Part shown: piece by piece, positions 33,333 through 42,838 of the stretch
Numbering within the stretch: position 1 is the stretch's first letter
How the letters are laid out: each line of letters opens with the position of its first letter
Assembly (NCBI GenBank): GCA_944388075.1
Contig: CALXHI010000030.1
Span: 1 to 64,000 of the forward strand
DNA: 64,000 nucleotides
Source of the DNA: an uncultured Clostridia bacterium
GTDB taxonomy: Bacteria > Bacillota > Clostridia > Oscillospirales > Ruminococcaceae
Direction: 5' to 3'
Made by a program: the position numbers and the translations under genes
The notes under the pieces: model-generated
What the model was told of the DNA's origin: nothing
What the model saw: the letters and a program-made list of their open reading frames with translations, nothing else
Databases searched by the model: none

Positions 33333-35738
33333 ATGAGCGAATACCGTTTCACCGAAATCGAGAAAAAATGGCAGGCGTATTGGGAAGAACACCAAACCTT
33401 CCACGCTGAAAATGACTATACCAAACCGAAATTCTATGCACTGGTCGAATTCCCCTATCCGTCCGGTCAGGGTCTGCACATCGGTCACCCCCGTCCCTAT
33501 ACCGCCATGGATATCGTTGCCAGAAAACGGCGCATGGAGGGCTATAATGTTCTGTTCCCGATGGGCTGGGATGCCTTTGGTCTGCCGACCGAGAACTATG
33601 CCATCAAGAATCATATCCACCCTGCCATCGTCACAGAACAGAATATCGCACATTTCAAAGAGCAGCTCAAAGCATTGGGTTTGAGCTTCGACTGGCAGCG
33701 GGAAGTCAATACCACCGACCCGGATTACTTCCATTGGACACAGTGGATCTTCATTCAGCTGTTCAAGAAAGGACTTGCCTATAAAAAAGAAATGGCGGTC
33801 AACTGGTGTACCTCCTGCAAGGTCGTTTTGGCGAATGAAGAAGTGGTCGGCGGTGTATGTGAACGCTGTGGCGGTGAGGTTGTCCGCAAGGTCAAATCGC
33901 AGTGGATGCTCAAGATTACTGCGTATGCACAGCGTCTGCTTGACGATTTGGCACAGGTCAACTATCTCGATAAAATCAAGGTGACACAGACGAACTGGAT
34001 TGGTCATTCGACCGGTGCAGAGGTCGATTTCCGAACCACTGCCGGGGATGTGCTGACCGTTTACACCACGCGCCCGGATACGCTCTTTGGTGCGACCTAC
34101 ATGGTGATTTCGCCGGAGCATCCGATGCTTGAGACGTGGAAAGAGCGTCTGGAGAATATGGACGAGATTCGTGCCTATCAGGAAAAGGCGGCGCATAAAT
34201 CCGATTTTGAGCGTACCGAAATGGCAAAGGATAAGACCGGCGTATGCCTGAAGGGCGTGCGTGCGGTCAATCCGGTCAACGGCAAGGAAATCCCGATTTT
34301 CATTTCCGACTATGTGCTGATGAGCTATGGTACGGGTGCGATCATGGCAGTTCCGGCACATGATACCCGTGACTATGACTTCGCCAAGGTCTTTGACCTG
34401 CCGATTATCGAGGTTGTCAAGGGCGGCGATATCGCCAAGGAAGCCTTTACCGATTGCGCAACCGGTGTGATGGTCAACAGCGGTTTTCTCGATGGTCTGT
34501 CCGTCGAGGAGGCAAAGGTCAAGATTAAGGCATGGCTGACCGAAAACGGCAAGGGCCATGAAAAGGATAACTACAAGCTCCGTGACTGGGTCTTTTCCCG
34601 TCAGCGTTACTGGGGCGAGCCGATTCCGATGGTGTACTGCGAGAAATGCGGTTGGGTACCGCTGCCGGAGGAGGAGCTGCCGCTGCGTCTGCCCGATGTG
34701 GAGAGCTATATGCCGACCGATAACGGCGAATCGCCGCTGTCCACACTCGAAAGCTTTATCAACACCACCTGTCCGCACTGCGGCAGTCCTGCGAAGCGGG
34801 AAACCGATACCATGCCGCAATGGGCAGGCTCGTCGTGGTATTTCCTGCGCTACTGCGACCCGACCAATAAGGAATGCCTTGCCTCTCCGGAAGCTCTGCG
34901 CTATTGGATGCCGGTTGACTGGTACAATGGCGGTATGGAGCATACCACGCTACACTTGCTGTACAGCCGCTTTTGGCATAAGTTCCTCTATGACATCGGC
35001 TCTGTACCCTGCGTCGAGCCGTATATGCGCAGAACCTCGCACGGCATGATTCTCGGTGAGGACAACCAGAAGATGTCCAAGAGCCGTGGCAATGTCATCA
35101 ACCCCGATGAGGTGATCGCACAGTATGGTGCGGATACGCTCCGTCTGTACGAGATGTTCATCGGTGACTTTGAGAAGACTGCACCGTGGAGTCCGTCAAG
35201 CATTCGGGGCTGTAAGCGGTTCCTCGACCGTGTTTGGGCGATGCAGGATCTGCTCGTGGACGGTGACGGCTATCGGGACGAATTGATGACTGAAATGCAC
35301 AAAACCATTCGCAAGGTATCGCAGGATATTGAGCAGCTGAAGTTCAATACCGCAATCGCTGCGATGATGGCTCTGGTCAATACGCTCTATGCGAAGGGCA
35401 GCGTAAGCCGCAGCGAGTATCGCACGCTCTTGATTCTGCTTAACCCCTTTGCACCGCATATGACCGAGGAGCTGTTCGAGCAGCTCGGTTACGGGATCCT
35501 CAACGAGCAGGCATGGGTGACCTATGATGAGGCACTTTGTAAGGAGGACGAGGTCGAGATCGTGGTGCAGGTCAACGGCAAGCTCAAGGTCAAGCTGATG
35601 ATTCCGCATGACGCAGCGGAAGATGTCGTGCTGCCGATGGCGAAAGAAGACCCAAAGGTCGCCGAGGCACTTGTCGGCAAGACCCTGCGTAAGCAGATAT
35701 ATATACAAAACAAACTGGTGAATTTTGTCGCAAATTAA
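33333..35738 (+). CDS. leuS: Leucyl-tRNA synthetase
   Basis: This 801-residue class I synthetase charges tRNA-Leu. Motifs are [20 protein letters not shown] (the HIGH box) and [10 protein letters not shown] (the KMSKS box). The editing CP1 domain is at about 225-420 with [13 protein letters not shown] and the DTRDYDFA region. Cys pairs [14 protein letters not shown] and CEKCG/CPHCGS suggest two zinc-binding knuckles. The C-terminal anticodon and LeuRS-specific domain ends at residue 801. A T-box leader, which often precedes synthetase genes in Firmicutes, is not present in the 38-bp gap. Confidence 0.97.
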   Translation: MSEYRFTEIEKKWQAYWEEHQTFHAENDYTKPKFYALVEFPYPSGQGLHIGHPRPYTAMDIVARKRRMEGYNVLFPMGWDAFGLPTENYAIKNHIHPAIVTEQNIAHFKEQLKALGLSFDWQREVNTTDPDYFHWTQWIFIQLFKKGLAYKKEMAVNWCTSCKVVLANEEVVGGVCERCGGEVVRKVKSQWMLKITAYAQRLLDDLAQVNYLDKIKVTQTNWIGHSTGAEVDFRTTAGDVLTVYTTRPDTLFGATYMVISPEHPMLETWKERLENMDEIRAYQEKAAHKSDFERTEMAKDKTGVCLKGVRAVNPVNGKEIPIFISDYVLMSYGTGAIMAVPAHDTRDYDFAKVFDLPIIEVVKGGDIAKEAFTDCATGVMVNSGFLDGLSVEEAKVKIKAWLTENGKGHEKDNYKLRDWVFSRQRYWGEPIPMVYCEKCGWVPLPEEELPLRLPDVESYMPTDNGESPLSTLESFINTTCPHCGSPAKRETDTMPQWAGSSWYFLRYCDPTNKECLASPEALRYWMPVDWYNGGMEHTTLHLLYSRFWHKFLYDIGSVPCVEPYMRRTSHGMILGEDNQKMSKSRGNVINPDEVIAQYGADTLRLYEMFIGDFEKTAPWSPSSIRGCKRFLDRVWAMQDLLVDGDGYRDELMTEMHKTIRKVSQDIEQLKFNTAIAAMMALVNTLYAKGSVSRSEYRTLLILLNPFAPHMTEELFEQLGYGILNEQAWVTYDEALCKEDEVEIVVQVNGKLKVKLMIPHDAAEDVVLPMAKEDPKVAEALVGKTLRKQIYIQNKLVNFVAN

Positions 35739-35766
35739 CGAACATCGCCAGAATCAAAAAAATGCC

Positions 35767-35795
35767 TTGACAAACTTATCCGAATGTGATACAAT
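35767..35795 (+). promoter_or_regulatory. Promoter of rpsU
   Basis: TTGACA at 35767-35772, 17 bp, then TACAAT at 35790-35795, giving a leader of about 95 nt. Confidence 0.85.
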
Positions 35796-35894
35796 ATATT
35801 CATACCATTTCAAGTGCTTATAGTGAGCGGTTTGCTTCGGTGACCGGCTTATTATAGATAGCCTCTGTCGTTGGACAAAGGGAGGGAAAAATTC

Positions 35895-36068
35895 GTGGCA
35901 GAAGTACGTGTTGGAAAGAACGAGTCCTTGGATACTGCGCTCAAGCGTTTCAAGCGTTCTTGTGCGAAGGACGGCGTCATCGCTGAAGTTCGCAAGAGAG
36001 AGCACTACGAGAAGCCTTCCGTCAAGCGTAAGAAGAAGTCGGAAGCTGCTCGCAAGCGCAAGTATTGA
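35895..36068 (+). CDS. rpsU: 30S ribosomal protein bS21, GTG start
   Basis: This 57-residue basic protein has the family start [20 protein letters not shown] and a Lys/Arg-rich end. It sits near the anti-Shine-Dalgarno end of 16S rRNA and helps initiation. The GTG at 35895 has GGGAGGG upstream with normal spacing, and no ATG fits. It is monocistronic between its own promoter and terminator. Confidence 0.96.
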   Translation: MAEVRVGKNESLDTALKRFKRSCAKDGVIAEVRKREHYEKPSVKRKKKSEAARKRKY

Positions 36069-36164
36069 TTCGTCAAGATGGGTTCGTTCGCCCGGCGAAT
36101 GCTGCGCTTTCCGTTCCATGAACTCCAATCCATTCTGATTGGATGAAAAGCGTAAGAACCATGA

Positions 36165-36198
36165 AAACCGTCTGCGCCCTGTGTGCGGACGGTTTTTT
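36165..36198. terminator. Terminator after rpsU
   Basis: A stem of about 10 pairs with two G-U wobbles (CCGTCTGCGC with GTGCGGACGG) is followed by eight T. The A-run on the other side may also serve the convergent acyltransferase gene. Confidence 0.85.
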
Positions 36199-36254
36199 TT
36201 GCTTGATACAGAAAAATGCAGTGCCATGGGCGTTCATAGCACTGCACATATGCG

Positions 36255-37439
36255 TTAAGCGTTGGGGGATTTGTCCTGCGTGGTTGCAGGCGGTTCTGAT
36301 GCGGCAGGCGGTGTGAAAATGCGATGCACGATCCATTCGCCGAGATCATAAAGCCCGTGAATGGCCAGACCGCAGATCAGCGAGCAGAAAAAGACTTTTG
36401 CAATGACCTCCGGTGCATGTGCCAATCGTGTTGGGACATCGAGATAGGTAGCCGAATGCTTGGCGTGGAAAATCGAGTCAAAGACATAGGAGATGAGGTA
36501 AGTGCCAAGCGTGGCATTGCCGATGACCTTCAGTACCATGCAAACCGGCTTTGCTTTGCAGGTGATATCAAATAACAGCACGAAAATGCAGGTGCTCATC
36601 ACAACCATCGGCCAAGAACCGTAATCATTGAAGCTCCAAGAGAGCATGGCGTACTTATTTTCGGTATTGCCGCGAGATTGAGAGTAGGTGAGCAAAGTCG
36701 TAAACAGCAGCGTGCCGGCAAAAACCGCAAGTGCAATCAGCTTTGCTTTCAGACGCTGTTTCGGCGGGTAGTCACGCAAGTATGCGCCGATGAAGTAGTA
36801 GGCAAACGGATAGCAGCGTGTGAAATATCCGGGAAATGGCTCGAGCACCTCAGTGCGTTCCAATCCGATCTGGAAGCTCATCGAAAGACTGCTGAGCATG
36901 AACACGGTCAGCACCAGACAAAGCCGTTGTTTCTGCGATTTGAGACCGTTGTATGCGAGATTGAGAAACGGGATCAGCAGAAAAATCGAGATGTAATATT
37001 CCACATACCAGCCGTATTGCGCATTGTTGAAGTTGAACATACCGCGCAGGAAGGACCAGGCGGTGTATTCTTTGTGGAAGTGGTGTATGTTGAAAATCAC
37101 GCAGATGACGCTGATGACAACATAGATGACGAGAATCCGCACAAGACCGAGATAGTAGCGTTTGGAGAGCGTCTTGTTTTTCATCAGATAGCCGGTCGTA
37201 ATCATGAACAATGGCACACAGCAATAGCTGATCCAGCGCAGTGCAATCTGCGGTTTGCCGAAGTCCTCGGTAATCGGCGTAGCGTAAAAGCCGGTGTAAA
37301 GAAATACATGGATACATACCACCAGAAATACTGCCAGCGTTTTGATGAGATCAATGCCGACAAAGCGAGGCTTGGGTGGTGCAGGGGGGCTTGCGTGTTG
37401 CGTTTCCGATTTGGCGACGGCAAGCGTTGGGTTTGACAT
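36255..37439 (-). CDS. Membrane acyltransferase (acyltransferase 3 family)
   Basis: This 394-residue protein has about ten transmembrane helices. The first membrane stretch carries the family pattern FVGIDLIKTLAVFLVVCIHVFLYT, with the conserved His in helix 1. Such proteins O-acetylate or succinylate extracellular polysaccharides, peptidoglycan or teichoic acid, and the substrate is unknown here. The ATG at 37439 (MSNPT) was chosen because AAAGGAGTG lies at normal spacing. A GTG at 37448 overlaps it. Both termini are Pro/Ala/Ser-rich and probably disordered. It is monocistronic, with a promoter at 37478-37506. Confidence 0.88.
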   Translation of the reverse strand: MSNPTLAVAKSETQHASPPAPPKPRFVGIDLIKTLAVFLVVCIHVFLYTGFYATPITEDFGKPQIALRWISYCCVPLFMITTGYLMKNKTLSKRYYLGLVRILVIYVVISVICVIFNIHHFHKEYTAWSFLRGMFNFNNAQYGWYVEYYISIFLLIPFLNLAYNGLKSQKQRLCLVLTVFMLSSLSMSFQIGLERTEVLEPFPGYFTRCYPFAYYFIGAYLRDYPPKQRLKAKLIALAVFAGTLLFTTLLTYSQSRGNTENKYAMLSWSFNDYGSWPMVVMSTCIFVLLFDITCKAKPVCMVLKVIGNATLGTYLISYVFDSIFHAKHSATYLDVPTRLAHAPEVIAKVFFCSLICGLAIHGLYDLGEWIVHRIFTPPAASEPPATTQDKSPNA

Positions 37440-37477
37440 GGGAAACACTCCTTTTCTTGCGTAAACGATACCAATTT

Positions 37478-37506
37478 AGTATAGCATGGTTTTGCAGATG
37501 CGTAAA
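37478..37506 (-). promoter_or_regulatory. Promoter of the acyltransferase gene
   Basis: On the minus strand TTTACG (37506-37501), 17 bp, then TATACT (37483-37478). Confidence 0.65.
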
Positions 37507-37631
37507 GAGATTTGTGCAAATTTTGGATTCGTGAACAGATTTCCGTCGGAAACTGCTGTTTCCTGCATCATTTTGTCAATGAAAAACCATGCTATAAAAC
37601 CATTCGTCCATATAGACAGTTTCCTCACAGA

Positions 37632-37652
37632 ATTTGTGCGGTGTTGCCTTAG
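37632..37652. repeat. ACCGCAC repeat, half copy E
   Basis: Only one end of the repeat is present (TTTGTGCGGTGTTGCCTTA), identical to the end of copies A and B over GTGCGGTGTTGCC. It lies just beyond the terminator of the gene ending at 37694. Confidence 0.55.
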
Positions 37653-37653
37653 A

Positions 37654-37687
37654 AAATAAGGACTGCCGATCCTGCAGCAGTCCTTTC
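37654..37687 (-). terminator. Terminator of the acyl-CoA ligase operon
   Basis: On the minus strand the stem GGACTGC/GCAGTCC (37684-37678 with 37667-37661) is followed by TTATTTTC. Confidence 0.8.
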
Positions 37688-37693
37688 TGAGTA

Positions 37694-40216
37694 TTATGCG
37701 GTTTCGATGCTGTCTGCGTGATGCAGCTTGAGCATATCAACAGCCTGCTCTCGCATCTTGTACTTGAGAATCTTGCCGGCAGCGTTCATCGGAAATTCGT
37801 TGACGAATACCACATAGCGAGGTGTTTTGCACTTGTCCATATGGGTGCGAACAAATTCTTTGATATCGTCCTCGGTGCAGACTGCGCCCTCGTTGAGAAT
37901 GACGCAAGCCATGATCTCCTCGCCGTAGTCAGCATCCGGCACACCGATAACCTGAACATCCTTGACATCCGGATGGGTGTAGAGGAAGTCCTCGATCTCC
38001 TTCGGGTAGACATTCTCACCGCCGCGGATGATCATATCCTTGATACGGCCGGTAATCTTGAAGTTACCGTCCGGCAGGCGGCGTGCCAAGTCACCCGAAT
38101 GCAGCCAACCATCGGCATCAATGGCGGCAGCGGTGGCTTCGGGCATCTTGTAGTAGCCCTTCATGATGTTGTAGCCACGGGCGCAGAATTCGCCGTCCAC
38201 ATTGTCCGGCAGTTCCTCGCCGGTTTCCGGGTCGACAATCTTACACTCCACACCGAAAATCGCACTGCCGACCGTGTTCACACGGGTTTCGATGGAATCG
38301 GTGGTCTTGCTCATCGTGGTAGCAGGGGAAGCCTCAGTCTGACCATAGGTGATGCAGATTTCGGGCATGTGCATTTTCTCGATGACCTCTTCCATCGTCT
38401 TGATCGGGCAGGGCGAACCCGCCATGATACCGGTGCGCATATGGGAGAAGTCGGTCTTTGCAAAGTCTTCGTGACCGAGCATCGCAATGAACATGGTCGG
38501 CACACCGTGGAAGCAGGTGATCTTTTCCTTGGTGATGCACGCCAGACCCTTGCGGGGCGAGAAGGCGGTAATCGGCGACATGGTCGTGCCGTGGGTGACC
38601 GATGCGGTCATGGCAAGCACCATGCCGAAGCAGTGGAACATCGGCACCTGAATCATCATGCGATCGGCGGTGGACAAATCCATGCAGTCGCCGATGGCTT
38701 TACCGTTGTTGACCACATTGTAGTGCGTCAGCATAACGCCTTTGGGGAAACCGGTCGTGCCGGAGGTGTACTGCATATTGGCAACATCGTCCTTGTGGAT
38801 GGTGCGGCGGCGCTTTTCGACCTCGGTCAGCGGTACATTGGCAGACATGGCAACCGCCTCGTCCCAAGTGTAGCAGCCGGGTTGACGGCTTTCGATCGTG
38901 ATGATATTCTTCAGGTACGGGAACTTTTCGGATTCGAGCTTGCCCGGCGCACAGGTTTGCAGCTCGGGGCAGAGCGTCTGCATGATCTCGTTGTAATCCG
39001 TGCCCTTATAGCTGTCGATCATGACGAGCGTGTGGGTATCGGATTGCTTGAGCAGGTATTCGGTTTCATGAATTTTGTTACCGGTATTGACAGTGACGAG
39101 GATCGCACCGATTTTGGTGGTTGCCCAGAAGGTGATATACCATGCCGGAACATTGGTTGCCCAGATGGCAACATGGTCACCCTTGTTGACGCCCATCGCA
39201 ATCAGCGCACGGGCAAAGGTATCCACATCGTCACGGAATTGCGGATAAGTACGGGTGTAGTCCAATTCGGTGAATCGGAAGGCGTACTGATTCGGAAATT
39301 CTTCGCAAACACGGTCGAGCACATCCGGGAAGGTGTAGGGAATCAGGCGTTCCTTCGGCCAGATGTAGTTGCCGGTGCGGCTGTGATTCCATTGCAGCTC
39401 ATGCTTGTGGTGGTGGCGGTAGCGTGCCATGTAGTCAGCATACTGCGGGAACACGATACCGGCATCGGACAGGCTCGGCATCCAACGCTTGACCCATTCG
39501 AGCGAAACATAGCCGGTATAGTGAATGCTTTCCAGCGCTGCCATCATCTGTTCGAGCGGCATATCACCCTGACCCATCATGCGATAGACCAGCCTGCCGT
39601 CTTCAATGGCACTGTCCTTGGTGTGTACGAATTTGATGTAGTTGCCGAGATTGTCGACGGTGGTTTCGGGCATCTCACTGCCGTAGCGATAGGGGTGGTG
39701 CATATCCCAGAGTGCGCCGACACGCAGATGCTCCACACGGTCGAGCATCGCCTTCAGACGGGCGGTATCGCAGTAGACACCGTTGGTTTCGACCAGCAGG
39801 GTCACATCATGGGCTTCTGCTTCTCCCATCAGCGAAGCGAGCAGCTCTGCAACATAGGCATCATCGACTTCCTCAGACGGAGCCGGATTGGCATCGCCCA
39901 GGACACGAATGAACGGTGCGCCCAGCGACTGTGCCAGCTGCATGCAGCCGAGCAATTCCTGACGGGTCTGCTGTTCTGCAGCCTTATTAGAGAGGCAGCA
40001 GTTGGAGCTGATGCAGGGGATATCCAGCTTGAGGTCACGCAGCTTTTTGATGGTTTTCGGCAGCTGTGCGCCGGTAAAGGGTTTGCTGCGGAACGGGTCG
40101 GCAGGAATGCCGAGCGAACGAATTTCAATGCCGTCGAAGTGCAGGTCCTTTGCCATGGAGTAGATATCCGACCATTCAAAATCGGGGCAGCCCAAAGTAG
40201 AGAAGCAGATTTTCAT
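37694..40216 (-). CDS. Fusion of a TIM-barrel sugar-isomerase-like domain with an AMP-forming acyl-CoA synthetase
   Basis: This 840-residue protein has two parts. Residues 1 to about 270 are an AP_endonuc_2/xylose-isomerase-like TIM barrel whose expected metal ligands are all present: E143 (LLVETNG), D171 (LWDMHHP), H198 (FVHTKD) and E240 (SLEWVKRW). Residues about 285-840 are an ANL-family acyl-CoA ligase with the P-loop YTSGTTGFPKG (483-493), TYGQTEASP, the GWLHSGDLA motif, and the catalytic lysine K815 in AAGKILKYK. The ligase half resembles fatty-acid CoA ligases, and the acid is unknown. ATG 40216 has GGAAAGGAA 10 bases upstream. No internal ribosome binding site is visible at the junction, so this looks like a true two-domain enzyme. 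It is the last gene of the operon with the XRE-cupin regulator. Confidence 0.9.
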   Translation of the reverse strand: MKICFSTLGCPDFEWSDIYSMAKDLHFDGIEIRSLGIPADPFRSKPFTGAQLPKTIKKLRDLKLDIPCISSNCCLSNKAAEQQTRQELLGCMQLAQSLGAPFIRVLGDANPAPSEEVDDAYVAELLASLMGEAEAHDVTLLVETNGVYCDTARLKAMLDRVEHLRVGALWDMHHPYRYGSEMPETTVDNLGNYIKFVHTKDSAIEDGRLVYRMMGQGDMPLEQMMAALESIHYTGYVSLEWVKRWMPSLSDAGIVFPQYADYMARYRHHHKHELQWNHSRTGNYIWPKERLIPYTFPDVLDRVCEEFPNQYAFRFTELDYTRTYPQFRDDVDTFARALIAMGVNKGDHVAIWATNVPAWYITFWATTKIGAILVTVNTGNKIHETEYLLKQSDTHTLVMIDSYKGTDYNEIMQTLCPELQTCAPGKLESEKFPYLKNIITIESRQPGCYTWDEAVAMSANVPLTEVEKRRRTIHKDDVANMQYTSGTTGFPKGVMLTHYNVVNNGKAIGDCMDLSTADRMMIQVPMFHCFGMVLAMTASVTHGTTMSPITAFSPRKGLACITKEKITCFHGVPTMFIAMLGHEDFAKTDFSHMRTGIMAGSPCPIKTMEEVIEKMHMPEICITYGQTEASPATTMSKTTDSIETRVNTVGSAIFGVECKIVDPETGEELPDNVDGEFCARGYNIMKGYYKMPEATAAAIDADGWLHSGDLARRLPDGNFKITGRIKDMIIRGGENVYPKEIEDFLYTHPDVKDVQVIGVPDADYGEEIMACVILNEGAVCTEDDIKEFVRTHMDKCKTPRYVVFVNEFPMNAAGKILKYKMREQAVDMLKLHHADSIETA

Positions 40217-40265
40217 ATAGTACAAATTCCTTTCCGGTTAGAAATGTGGCATATACCGAGCTGCA

Positions 40266-41933
40266 TTATGCCTTTTCATCATTTTTGCGGATTTCCGCAC
40301 GCTTGATTTTACCGCCCAAGGTTTTCGGCAGCTCCTCGACATACTCAATGATACGGGGATATTTATAGGGGGCGGTTGCCTTTTTCACATGATTTTGCAG
40401 TTCCTTGGTCAATTCGGGAGACGGTGTGTAGCCCTTTGCCAGCACGACTGTCGCCTTGACGACCTGACCGCGCACGGGGTCGGGCGCACCGGTAATCGCA
40501 GACTCAACAACGGCAGGATGGGTCAGCAATGCACTCTCAACCTCGAACGGTCCGATGCGGTAGCCGGAGCATTTGATCACGTCATCGTTTCTGCCGACGA
40601 ACCAGTAATAGCCGTTGGAATCACGCCATGCCACGTCGCCGGTGTCGTACTTGTCGCCGCCGAGCACCTCACGGGTCATCTCAGGATTCTGATAGTATCC
40701 GATGAATAAGCCGGTCGGGTAATTCTTGTCGATGTTGCAGACCATGATCGTACCTTCTTCGCCGTCCTCAGTCTCCTGTCCATCACCACGAATCAGGTGG
40801 AGATCATAGAGCGGCGAGGGCTTGCCGGTCGAACCGGCTTTTGGCTCATCCCACTGGAAGTTTGCGAGCAGAACCGTGCCTTCGGATTGCCCGAAGCCTT
40901 CCCGCATCTTCTTGCCGGTCAACTCGTAGATGCGGTTGAACACCTCCGGATTGAGCGGTTCACCGGCATTGCAAAAGTTCTGGATCGAGGAGAGGTCGTA
41001 CTTTGACATATCCTCTTGCAGCATAAAGCGATACATGGTCGGCGGTGCGCAGAAGGTCGTGAGCTTGTACTTGCTGATCACTTCGAGAATGTGCTTGGCA
41101 TCGAATTTGCCGATGAAGTCATAGCAGAAGATGACTGCACCGCAAATCCATTGACCGTAAATCTTGCCCCAGCCAAATTTCGCCCAGCCGGAATCGGAAA
41201 TGCTCATATGAAGCTTATTCTCCTGCACCTGCTGCCAATATTTTGCGGTGACGATATGACCGAGGGGGTGTGCGTGGTTGTGGCAGACCATCTTCGGCAT
41301 ACCGGTCGAGCCGGAGGTGAAGTAGATGAGGAAGATATCGCTTGCATGGGTAGCGGCATCACCGGTCGGACGCTCGAAGGTATCCGGGAACGGCTCGATG
41401 GCATCCTCAAAGAAATCCCAGCCCTCACGGGGTGTGGCAACGGTAATCTTACGTTGGAGCGTATCGATTTCCGGTGCGGCGGCATCGACCTGCTCACGGA
41501 TATACTCGTCATCACAGCAGATGATCGCAGAAATCGATGCCATGTTGCCGCGGTAGACGATATCTTTTTTGGTGAAGAGCAGGTTGCCGGGGTTGACGAT
41601 GACGCCGAGCTTATGCAAAGCAGTTGCAATCACCCAGTATTCCCAGCGGCGGCGGAGCAGCAGCAGCACCACATCGCCCTTTTTCAAGCCAATGCTGAGG
41701 AAGTAGTGGCACGCCTTGTTGGACATCTTTGAGATATCGGTAAACGTAAAGGTGCGTTCCTCCATTTCGCTCGAGAGCCAGACCAGAGCCTTTTTGTCCG
41801 GCTCTTGCTTTGCCCATTCGTCCACGATGTCAAAGCCGAAGTTGAAATCCTCCGGCACGTTGACCCGGTAGTTTTGCTTGAAGTCATCGTAGGAATCAAA
41901 TTCAATCCGGGGTAGGTAACGATCCAGTAGCAT
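40266..41933 (-). CDS. AMP-forming acyl-CoA synthetase (medium-chain type)
   Basis: This 555-residue ANL-superfamily enzyme would activate a carboxylic acid via an acyl-AMP to the CoA thioester. Visible motifs are YFTSGSTGMPKMV (204-216), GFGQSEGTVL, KYDTGDVAWRD with GYYWFVGRNDDVIKCSGYRIGP, and the catalytic lysine K542 in LPKTLGGKIKRAE. Overall it resembles medium-chain (AcsM-like) ligases more than acetyl-CoA synthetase. The substrate cannot be read from the sequence. AAAAGGAG is 7 bases before the ATG. It follows the regulator gene by 15 bp and precedes the fusion ligase by 49 bp. Two ligases in one operon suggest two related acids, or two steps of one pathway. Confidence 0.92.
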   Translation of the reverse strand: MLLDRYLPRIEFDSYDDFKQNYRVNVPEDFNFGFDIVDEWAKQEPDKKALVWLSSEMEERTFTFTDISKMSNKACHYFLSIGLKKGDVVLLLLRRRWEYWVIATALHKLGVIVNPGNLLFTKKDIVYRGNMASISAIICCDDEYIREQVDAAAPEIDTLQRKITVATPREGWDFFEDAIEPFPDTFERPTGDAATHASDIFLIYFTSGSTGMPKMVCHNHAHPLGHIVTAKYWQQVQENKLHMSISDSGWAKFGWGKIYGQWICGAVIFCYDFIGKFDAKHILEVISKYKLTTFCAPPTMYRFMLQEDMSKYDLSSIQNFCNAGEPLNPEVFNRIYELTGKKMREGFGQSEGTVLLANFQWDEPKAGSTGKPSPLYDLHLIRGDGQETEDGEEGTIMVCNIDKNYPTGLFIGYYQNPEMTREVLGGDKYDTGDVAWRDSNGYYWFVGRNDDVIKCSGYRIGPFEVESALLTHPAVVESAITGAPDPVRGQVVKATVVLAKGYTPSPELTKELQNHVKKATAPYKYPRIIEYVEELPKTLGGKIKRAEIRKNDEKA

Positions 41934-41948
41934 AATATTACTCCTTTT

Positions 41949-42494
41949 TTATTCAGCAATCATGGTCAGGAACATCGTCTCGGTATCACCGACGCAGCGT
42001 TGCCCATGCTGATAGGTCGGATTGAAGTAGATGGCGTCACCGGCCTCGAGAATGATTTCGGTCTTGTCGAAGACCACTGCCATCTTGCCCTTCAGCACGA
42101 GGTTAAACTCCTGTCCGGAATGGGATACGAGTGCGGCAGGCTCATCGGAGGGGTCAAGCGTGACGAGCAGCGGCTGCATAACCTTGTCGGCATAGCGGAA
42201 AGCGAGGTCTTGGAAGTGGTAGCCCTCGAAGCGGCGAATGCTCTTACCGGTACCTTTACGGACGACCTGATAGGTATCGATGCGGCTCGGCTCACCGGTG
42301 ACCAACTCGTTGAAGTCGACATTGAACTTGTTGGCAATTTCGTAAATGACGCTGATGGGGAAGTCGCCGTTCTTCTCGTAGCCGGCATATGCCTCTGCGG
42401 AGATGCCGAGTTCGGCGGCGAGCTGTTCCTGCGAATACTCGCAGATTTCCCGCAGCTCTCGGATGCGAGCGGTGATTTCACTGATTTGTTCCAT
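41949..42494 (-). CDS. XRE-family regulator with C-terminal cupin
   Basis: This 181-residue protein has a helix-turn-helix at residues about 8-64 (SQEQLAAELGISAEAYAGYEKNG) and a cupin barrel at about 105-178, with likely metal or ligand residues H125 and E129 (HSGQEF) and H163. This architecture is common in regulators that sense a small molecule through the cupin and control the genes beside them. Here it heads the operon with two acyl-CoA ligases and probably autoregulates it. GGAGGACTGCTACT precedes the ATG. A 20-codon leader ORF and an intrinsic terminator lie between the promoter and this gene. Confidence 0.93.
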   Translation of the reverse strand: MEQISEITARIRELREICEYSQEQLAAELGISAEAYAGYEKNGDFPISVIYEIANKFNVDFNELVTGEPSRIDTYQVVRKGTGKSIRRFEGYHFQDLAFRYADKVMQPLLVTLDPSDEPAALVSHSGQEFNLVLKGKMAVVFDKTEIILEAGDAIYFNPTYQHGQRCVGDTETMFLTMIAE

Positions 42495-42534
42495 AGTAGC
42501 AGTCCTCCATTCTCAACATTGGTTTTATGGGCGT

Positions 42535-42738
42535 AAAAAACGACCGGAACACCCGTAGGTCCTCCGGTCGTTGGTTGCAGATTTGGTACGATACCCTGTT
42601 GGTTATACCGATACGTTACCTGTTTTCGTGCACAACGAGAAAGACCTACGGTTGCAAGACCATAAGTCGTACTACAAGTGCCAATACCGAAAACGCAGCA
42701 AAGTACATGGGAATCGTTCCTTTCTTTCCAAATTTACA
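42535..42738 (-). ncRNA. Leader RNA with peptide-coupled transcription attenuator
   Basis: Transcription from the promoter at 42744-42772 gives about 240 nt before the regulator gene. It contains, in order, the leader ORF (42708-42646), arm 1 (RNA ACCGUAGGUC at 42652-42643), and small GGTA..TACC hairpins. Next comes a terminator made of CGACCGGA (42570-42563) and TCCGGTCG (42548-42541) followed by six U. The terminator loop holds GACCUACGGGU, complementary to arm 1 over 9 bp (CCGUAGGUC with GACCUACGG). Arm 1 contains the leader stop codon. The parts are read directly. The attenuation mechanism is inferred. Confidence 0.65.
42646..42708 (-). CDS. 20-residue leader peptide
   Basis: The ORF ATG 42708 to TAG 42646 encodes MYFAAFSVLALVVRLMVLQP, with AAAGGAA about 9 bases upstream. 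The peptide is hydrophobic and ends in Pro directly before UAG, as in the TnaC leader (Pro-stop), where termination is slowed by a ligand. The stop codon lies inside the RNA arm that can pair with the terminator loop. The codons are not enriched for a single amino acid, so classical amino-acid attenuation is unlikely. Confidence 0.5.
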   Translation of the reverse strand: MYFAAFSVLALVVRLMVLQP

Positions 42739-42743
42739 CTGAC

Positions 42744-42772
42744 ATTATACCACAGCAAGCAGGGTTTGTCAA
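42744..42772 (-). promoter_or_regulatory. Consensus promoter of the XRE-cupin/acyl-CoA ligase operon
   Basis: On the minus strand TTGACA (42772-42767), 17 bp, then TATAAT (42749-42744): a perfect consensus. So strong a promoter fits an operon controlled mainly after initiation. Confidence 0.85.
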
Positions 42773-42838
42773 GCAAGTCCATTGAATTTCATGCCTGTGA
42801 TAAAAATATGCAACATGAGACTGCGCATTTTGGTGATA

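Noticed and set aside
37718..40306. 862-codon frame antisense to the TIM-barrel/ligase fusion
   Set aside because: It shadows a well-supported gene, lacks a Shine-Dalgarno and has low-complexity His/Gly/Asp composition.
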